Source of the DNA: Phocoena phocoena
Taxonomy: Eukaryota; Chordata; Mammalia; Artiodactyla; Phocoenidae
NCBI RefSeq assembly: GCF_963924675.1
Contig: NC_089232.1
Location: forward strand, 38,146,659-38,210,658
Direction of reading: 5' to 3'
Length of the DNA stretch: 64,000 nt
The position numbers and the translations under genes are program-made. Positions 57,031 through 64,000 of this stretch are shown piece after piece; position 1 is the first letter of the stretch; each line of letters opens with the position of its first letter. The notes under the pieces were generated by a model, which saw only the letters and a program-made list of their open reading frames with translations, was not told where the DNA came from and searched no databases.

Positions 57031-59114
57031 TCCGGGGACCCTCCGGGCCCTCACCTGGAAAGCAAAGGCTTAAACTGGGGGAAGGGAACCCCAAGAACTA
57101 GACCGTCGGGGGAAAAGGGCGGATCGAAGTTCAAAAGAACTATTTTCCAACTCCAGTCTAACCTTAATCCCTCTTGTCGCCCCTCTTGCAGTACAACTTA
57201 TGTTGGGAAACTAAGCACATGGCCTGGTGAGGACTCCAGTGGCGTCTTCTGGCCGGAGTCAGTTTGTGACGGGTCCTAGACCGAACCCCGGCCACCAAGT
57301 GCTTGGGCAGATGTGTCCCCGCAAAACCCAGGGTTTCACCATGGAAGATGGGGGTGGCTAGGGGGAACCAGAGCCAAAATGGGACTTGACCATTGCTCTC
57401 TGCCCATCCAGTAGCTGCCGCCACCTCTTAGGTGCCCAAATGACACCTACTTGACACTGCCACTCCATCTTCGGTTTTATGAAGCCTCCCAGAACATGGG
57501 GAGAGAAGAGTTTTAGTTCTCTTTGTGGTGTCCTGTAGAGGGTTTCCTCGAGGTTCCAGGCGAGTCTCGGGAAGCCAGAAACGCAAGATGCCCAGACGCT
57601 CGGCCTCGAACCCGCGCCGCGGCCCAAGGGACAGGGCGGATACCTAGGTGCAGCCTTAATGGCTGAACTGTGACATACATTCCCACCGCAGGATGGGGAC
57701 TTGGCGCTAACCACACCCAGCCGCGGGAATTCCGGGGACCACGACGCACCCTCCTATACCAGCGCCCCCGCCGGCTCGCCAGAGCACTGCATTCTTAGGT
57801 GAGTCCAAGTTGCTGTTGACACAGCTTTGAGGGCCCCAGGTAAGCCTCGCACGACCGGATGGAGAGGTTGCCCTGGCCTGAAAGGCCCAGTGCAGTGCAG
57901 TCAGCTCGTTTCCCTTGCGCTCTGCCAGGAGGTAAGCCTGGCCAGAGGCGCACTTGAAAGCTCCCCCGTCTCTTGGTATTTATCTCTACACGAAGAAAGC
58001 AAGCCCATTTAGATAATCAGACTAAGGAATTAAGAACACCACACCCTCAATTATTTGCATTTTTCAGAAGGCTTTCTGAGGCGGAATTAGTTGAAAGAGA
58101 AGGAATTGCTAAAGTAGTAATTTCAGGCACCTTTGAGCTCAGCCTACTCAACTATGGGCACTTAATCCAAACTCAGAGCGAAAAAGAAGAGCGGGTGGAT
58201 GCACTGAGCCACGTGGGTGCGGTCCTCTAGAAACGAATTCTGAGTCAGATCTGGGAAAGTTTTGATCTGCAGCCTTCAGTCCTTTTTGCTTTTATGTTGA
58301 TCACATGATTCTCCTAAGACTGGGATGTAAAGTCCAAACAGTCAGATTTTTGTGTACTCATAGAAAAACATCTCGAAGGATACAGACAGGCTGTTAACCA
58401 CCATTACCCCAGATGTGGGACTGGGGTTTCAGAAGGAGGGGAGATGAGTTTTATACCCTTATCGACTTTGAGTTTTTTTTCCAGTTATATTAACTCTCAT
58501 AATTTAGAAAACTAATGAAACAGATTTAAAGAAATAAAGATATTAGAAATTCTTTTAAGAACTGTTCAGAGTGTATAAATTAATAAACAAATGAAGCCTG
58601 AGTCTTTCATTCTGTGTCAAAATAATTAATCCTGAGTCCGTGTTCCTTGATTTAAATAAAAATATCTCTGGCAGCTCTTCTGATCTTTAAACGCTGTGAG
58701 GGGACAAGACTGACATCTGAAGATTTTTTTCTGCCATCAGATCAGTATATTGTTTCTACACATATGCCTTCCCTTTAAATGCACTCGCACTAGCCACAGA
58801 CATACTTTCAGGGACTGCCAGCCAAGGGGTTTTAGTAAAGGAACTGCTACAATGTCAGCTGTCAACCCACAAGGAAATTAAGCTGTATCCTCTGCAGCTG
58901 CCAAAAGCTGCCCAGGCCCTGAAATTAAAAAATAAGGGCATTCTCTTCATAGTGCCATTAATTAATGCAGCTGGGAGTGTATCTGTAAATGTTACACTGT
59001 GTCTTTGGGGGAATTACTCAATGCTGAATTCCACTATTCCGCTAAATTACTCCATGCTAAATGCACATTTGGCTGCAGTCTCTGCTCTTGGTCCATCATG
59101 AGTAGGTAAAGATG
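57031..59114. other. Upstream region of B3GNT2
   Basis: Free of recognised repeats. Carries three strong + strand donor-like sites (57797, 57840, 57931) and an AT-rich block at 58700-59090 that looks like conserved non-coding DNA. No coding gene is recognised. Confidence 0.5.
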
Positions 59115-61490
59115 TATTGTTCATTTATTTAACAAATATGTGTTGACCACCTACTAGGTGCATGGCACAGGGCTAGGCACTGAAGTGGTGAAGAGTGTGT
59201 AGCAGACACACTCTTCCCTCTTGGAGCTCACAGTTTAGCTGGAGAGAAAGGAGCTTAGCAATTAAATGCACTATCAATTGTATAATTACATTTGTGATAT
59301 TGGCCAAAGGGAGTGCAAGGTAGAGGGACCATTTGTCTGGGGAGTCCAAGGGGAGGTGACATTGAGCTCTGAAGGGTGAGCAGGATTTACTCAGGCAAAG
59401 AGGAGAGGCGAATGGAAAAGAGTTCCTGGCAGGTTCACACTACGAAGGGGGGTGTGGTTGAGGAGGATGTTGGAGAGGTAGGCAGAGACTAGATCATCCA
59501 GGGTGTACTGTACCATTTTCAGTAAGATCACCCTGATTGCAATGTGAAGAATGAATAGGGAAGGGGGAGGAGGGGGTGAAGGGACATTTAGGAAGCTGCT
59601 GCTGTAATATAAGGGAAAGGGCTGTTGGTCTAAGCAGTTGAGCAAATGGAGAGAAGTAGATACCAACAAGACCTGGTGATTGTTTGGCTAGGGAGGAATC
59701 AAGGAGAAGTCCCAGGTCTCTGCTTCTTCAACCAGATGGATGGTGGTGCCGTTTTCTGAGTTGGGGGACCCTCAGGGAAAGAGGATTGAGAAAACCTTGC
59801 CAAGGTTCACATTTGGTCAAGGTGGGTTTGAGGTGCCTGTAAGATGTCCAAGTGGAGATGTTGAGTAGATGTTTGGCTGTAGGGTCTGGTTCTCTGTGAG
59901 AGAGTAGCTGGTGTAAAGGCAGCAATAAAGTCTCGAGAGTGAGATGGTGTCCTAAGAGAGTATAGAGTTCTATCAGAACAGGGCCTAGGACTGAGCCTGA
60001 TGGACCCTTATCTAAAGGCTGGCCAGAGGCAAACTATCTGGCAGAGGTGAAGGAGCAGCCAGAGAGGCAGGAAAAACCCAAAAACTAGGAGTTTGGGAAG
60101 TGGGGTCATGGAGCCAGGGAAAGGATATGTTGTAAAGAGGCAGTAGCCAACAACACTCAAAATGGCTGAGAGACCCAAGGGTGGAGTGAAGGGATGAAAG
60201 ATAAACTGAAGTGGATTGAAAAGTGCGTGAGAAGTGGAGAAATGAAGAAAGGTGCTGAGTACAGGCAAACCTTGAAAGGGTTGACTGTGAAGGGTCAGAG
60301 ATAGAAATAGCTGGAAAAGAATGTTTTGTCACCAGTGGGTTTGTCTTAGTTTATATTTATTAATTTTAGGGTGGAATAAATTGAATGTGTTTAAATGCCG
60401 ATGGAGAAGACCTTATAGAGAAGAGGAAGAGAAAGGTACAGCAGGGGAAGGATAATGGACAATAAAGGTGGTTCCTGTGACCATGGGAGAGGATGGAACC
60501 AGAATCTGGGTGGAAAGGCTGACCTCATGCAGGAGGCCACCTCCTCTATTATAACAGCCAGGGCGCGGTTGGAGGTCAACTGAACCAGGCAGGTTTGGTA
60601 TGGGACGTTGAATCCCTCCACCTGATGCCTTCCTCTTACTCTGGGGAGGAGACTGGGAGTAGGGCAAGAGAGATGAGGGATTTGAAGAGAATGGAGAACG
60701 TTTGACACAGTCATTGCAGAAGGTGAGAAGGTTGAGATGACCAGAGGTACGGCAGAATGGCAAGGCAGCATGGCAACCCTCCTAAGGTTGGTGGCTTGCA
60801 CTTGTAAGGTGCCCTTTGGTCCTCCTCTGTGATTTCCTCCAGCAGAGCGCAGCTGTCTCTGCTCTGGTGCAGGCTCAGGTGAAGGAACTGCTAGGGCAGA
60901 GGAGCAAATTCCTTTTGCCAAGGAGTTGAGAACCTCGGCAAAAGTGGGGTTGACATGATGCATGATCAGAGAGAAAGGACAGAAGTTGGTGGGCTGGAAG
61001 GGTCAAAGGGGTCAAAGCTCAGTCATGCTGGAAGGAGAGGGGGTTGAGTCAGAGATTTTTGTTTGCTTAAGTTTGTGGTTCAGGAGGTGGAGAAATTTAG
61101 GACAATGACAAAGCCAGGTTGTGATGGGGGAGAGGAGAGGAGAAAGTCACTGGAGAATATAAGGTCAAGAGACTGAGAGGCAGGGTACTGGGTGGGTCAT
61201 CTGTGTGGTTAGTGAAGCCATCCAGGAGCATGTGGGCAAGAATTGGGGTCAGGGTCATGGTGTGAAGGCCACGGCGCCAGGAGCTAAAGTCTTAAGAGAG
61301 TGAGGAAGAGGGAGTGACCAGGAGTTCAGAAGATAGGAACTCCCAGGAAGGGGAGGGCACTGTGGGCTGATGGCAGGATAGAGGATGCGTGAGGGAATGA
61401 CACTGAAAGCAGAAACGAGTGGCCCAGTCGGTTTTGCCCCAGTTGTCTCTATGAAGCCTGACCCAGGAGCTCTGCAAGCCAGGGCCACAT
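59115..61490 (-). mobile_element. Long L2 (CR1-clade LINE) fossil with reverse-transcriptase remains
   Basis: The left end shows the reversed L2 3' end ('aacaaatatgtgttgacc', 'ggcacagggctaggcactga'). Further right, decayed minus-strand frames retain L2 ORF2 traces: NISTWTSYRHLK (59850 area), and GLSAILSVVGYCLF (60130-60180 area), which corresponds to the LSAAFDTVDH region of the reverse transcriptase. Stops and frameshifts are frequent. Confidence 0.72.
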
Positions 61491-64000
61491 CCCCCTGACT
61501 AACTTCTCCTCCCCAAGATTCCCATCAGGGAGAAAGGCATGTGGAGGCCTCCCTTCCTCCTCTCCCTCTTTTCCACCGGGGGCTTTTTTGTCCACCAAAT
61601 GAACCCCTACGGGGCACTGGCTGATTGGCTGTCAATCAGGAATCTCAGGCTTGTCTCACCTCTGCTACACACCTTCTGTCTTCCTCAGGTGGGTTGTTGA
61701 CCCCTTCTGTCTCGGCTTCATTGTCTGTAAAATGAGGACGCTAAAATACACACCCCTCGCAGGGCAATTGTAAGGAATAGAGGAGATAACTTAAGTAAAA
61801 ACACTTTCTAATCTGCAAAGCACTGTAGGAATGTGAGTGATTTACCTTGTTCAGAAGCCCCTCACATACACCCACATCTCTCCCAGGAGCCCTTCCCAAA
61901 AGATTGTGAGTCCCTGCTCCAGAGGAAGCTGTAATCTTGCCCCGGAGACAGGACAAACACACACAAAACAATTAGAGAGGAATGCACAGCTGTGTCTGAT
62001 TAAGTGCTAAATTGTAAGGTGCATACAATAAGAGCTCTGAGCTCAGACAAGGGAACAATTAGCCAGAGTTGGAAAAGTCTGGGAGGCTTCCTGGAGAAGG
62101 TGGGGTGGAAGGGGCCCAGACTGATCACTTATCCTGAGGAGAATATTTGCAAATATGCCCATTCCTTTGTGGCTGCAAAGATGTCAGTCTGACATGGGTC
62201 TACGAAAAGTTTCCAGGTCAAGCGTTTTGTCTTGGTGCCCCTGCTTCTGTTGTCACTCCTATAGCCCTGCTCCCCTCTCAGTCACAGACCTGTGCTCCAC
62301 CTAGCTGGTTGGGCAGCCTGGGCTACACAAATGGATCCTATGTGCTTTGCCCTGGCCTTTCATGTTTGGGTCTCTCATGTCACCACCCATTTCCTGGTGA
62401 AACAGAGGTTGATCTTCAGCAAGTTTTCTGTGCCCTGTTTGGGGCCAGCACACACCTGGTATTTTTGCCCAGCCAGACTGTGGGCTCTTGAGCAAGGAGT
62501 CCTGGATGCCCCTCCTTCTGCCATCTGCCTCATGGCACCTGGTCAGCCTAGGGCACTTGCATGTCCATAGAACAAAAGCCCTGAGCCAGTTCCCACACCT
62601 GCCTCCTTTGCTTTTTACTGCCTTTGCCTCATTGTCCAGAAGCACCCAGCAACCTGCCATTCAGATACAGGCCCCACAGAGCTGCCCCCCGCCGCCCCCC
62701 GAGAGCCCAAGACCTGCAACGCCAGAGCTGGCTTCCACCTCCTTTGTTATATTGAAGCCAACTCCTGCAGCCCTCTGGACACTGTTCAGAATGAGGGCCT
62801 TCCTCCTCAGTGGCTAGCCCCCATGGCCTGGTTGGTGCTTCTGCCCTGGACCTCCCTCCTCCCTTTACCACAGGCCTGGAAAAGATCCCAGCATGCCACA
62901 GAGCCAAGTGCACATGGGTAGCATCAGAAGCAAAAATCCCCAAATCTTATATATGCTGTGGACGAAGGTTTCTTCAAAAGGATAGCAGTGATTGGCTAGT
63001 CTGTTAATCAGTTCCAGTTGTGGCCATGAAAACAATAGCCACCTTCTGTCAATAGCTAAAATATTAATTTCTGATGGAAAGGGTGAAATTCTTAGAATTC
63101 TAGTCCAGATCCCTTGGAACTTACAACTGAGAAAAAGAAGGCCCCAAAAGTAGTTTTCTGGAGGCCAAACACCTGAAACTAGAGATAATATCTTAAATGT
63201 TGACAATTAAGTCACATGTTAAAAATCACCTGACTCCTAAAGCAGACCCTTTCTCCCAAGGTTACTTTGACTTTGCAACAGCAGAAAAACATAAAACGTC
63301 ATTATCAGATGCAGATGCTAGAAACCAATGTCATGATTCCCAGGGGATTTGTTCCATAGCCCACAGAGTCCTGATGCAGGAAAAACTCAGAATTCCCAGG
63401 TGAGTAAAGTCTAGCTTGTTCATGCCATTGTGGTGATGTATAAGGTCAGCAATTTGAAGGGGCACAAAGAGTCATCTCTATTAAGGGCATCATGTTGTTT
63501 AGGGAATGGGACTCTAGTTAAAGAGAAATGCAAAATCATATTCTCAATTATTATCAAACTCCAAAATTACATTCAAGAGGAGAGGCCCATAATTGCAGCA
63601 TCAAGCATGAGACAGTGCCATTAATACGATTATCAGGGCATAAGCCTATTAGAGAACGTAATGCCTCTTTGCTGGCATCATCCTTTGTAAAGCTTCCCCG
63701 GGTCTGGAAACTCTCTCAGTTGTAAACACAATTGTTACACAACAGTGATTTCCAAGGGTCATAACAAAGATCTGCTGGCCTTTACCAAAAGTCAAAGTTG
63801 CCTGGCTAAGAAGAACAGAGAACATTTCTGAAAATGAAAACTCACCTGCCAACTCTAGTGGGAGTTATTGAGAAAGGAAATACATCTAGCCCTGAGTCCT
63901 CTCCAGCCCTGCAGCAATTCAGTCATAGGTGTACCTGTCACCTGGAGATATGCATGTGCCACCTTAAATGGACATAGGAGCTTAAGTTTTGGCTGCTGCT
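61491..64000. other. Upstream intergenic DNA, no gene recognised
   Basis: No CHR SINE. Contains a MIR at 61675-61845, a strong donor-like site at 63396-63405 and a possible conserved block at 63420-63690. Confidence 0.45.
61675..61845 (+). repeat. MIR fragment
   Basis: 'ttcattgtctgtaaaatgag' and 'aagcactgtaggaatgtga' are in sense MIR order. Confidence 0.7.

Noticed and set aside
56254..57279. 341-codon + strand open frame across the CpG island, and the 197-codon frame at 56480-57073
   Set aside because: GC-rich DNA has few stop codons. The translation is low-complexity Arg/Pro/Gly/Ala with no domain, and the segment is the B3GNT2 promoter and exon 1 on the other strand.
60391..60963. 190-codon minus-strand open frame
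   Set aside because: It lies in a decayed L2 element; the frame is a chance remnant, not a functional gene.
1..64000. CRISPR arrays, operons, prophage or bacterial insertion sequences
   Set aside because: No regularly spaced direct repeats or bacterial-type gene packing; the repeats are mammalian SINE, LINE, LTR and DNA elements.

Overview
The window is mammalian nuclear DNA, almost certainly from a whale, dolphin or close relative. The evidence is at least nineteen copies of the tRNA-derived CHR-type SINE (heads reading CTTCCCTGGTGGCGCAGTGG, with a box B like GGTTCGTGCCC), which I recognise as typical of Cetacea, hippos and ruminants. Laurasiatherian and pan-mammalian repeats (L1 3' ends, Tigger1, MLT1-like LTRs, MIR, L2) accompany them. 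Gene density is low, and only one protein-coding gene is convincing.

That gene is B3GNT2, on the minus strand. Its whole 397-codon reading frame lies in one exon (27665-28858) that continues into a 3' UTR of about 1.3 kb ending near a poly(A) signal at 26377-26382. The exon begins at a clear splice acceptor at 28868/28867. A CpG-island promoter with CCAAT, CRE-like and GC boxes and a probable non-coding first exon lies near 56.57-56.8 kb, so the single intron is about 27.7 kb. This is the two-exon, roughly 28 kb layout I recall for human B3GNT2. From human synteny (inference) TMEM17 would lie off the left end and COMMD1 off the right end; neither is visible here.

Region by region: 1-26.1 kb is downstream intergenic DNA with nine CHR SINEs, several L1 fragments, an internally deleted Tigger1, two LTR fragments, and an unusually GC-rich, SINE-free block at 15.5-24.0 kb. 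26.1-26.2 kb holds a near-perfect 20-bp hairpin. 26.36-28.87 kb is the coding exon. 28.9-56.5 kb is the intron, with ten more CHR SINEs, a solo class I ERV-like LTR, L1, L2 and MIR relics. 56.1-57.0 kb is the CpG island. 57.0-64.0 kb is upstream DNA with no CHR SINE, blocks that look like conserved non-coding sequence, and a long L2 fossil.

The most interesting signal is in the B3GNT2 leader. If exon 1 is spliced as predicted, it contains an upstream ORF of 22 codons that crosses the splice junction and whose TGA stop overlaps the B3GNT2 start codon as ATGA. No wholly new multi-gene system was found. The other leads are candidate regulatory elements, SINE-carried CTCF-like motifs and repeat history.
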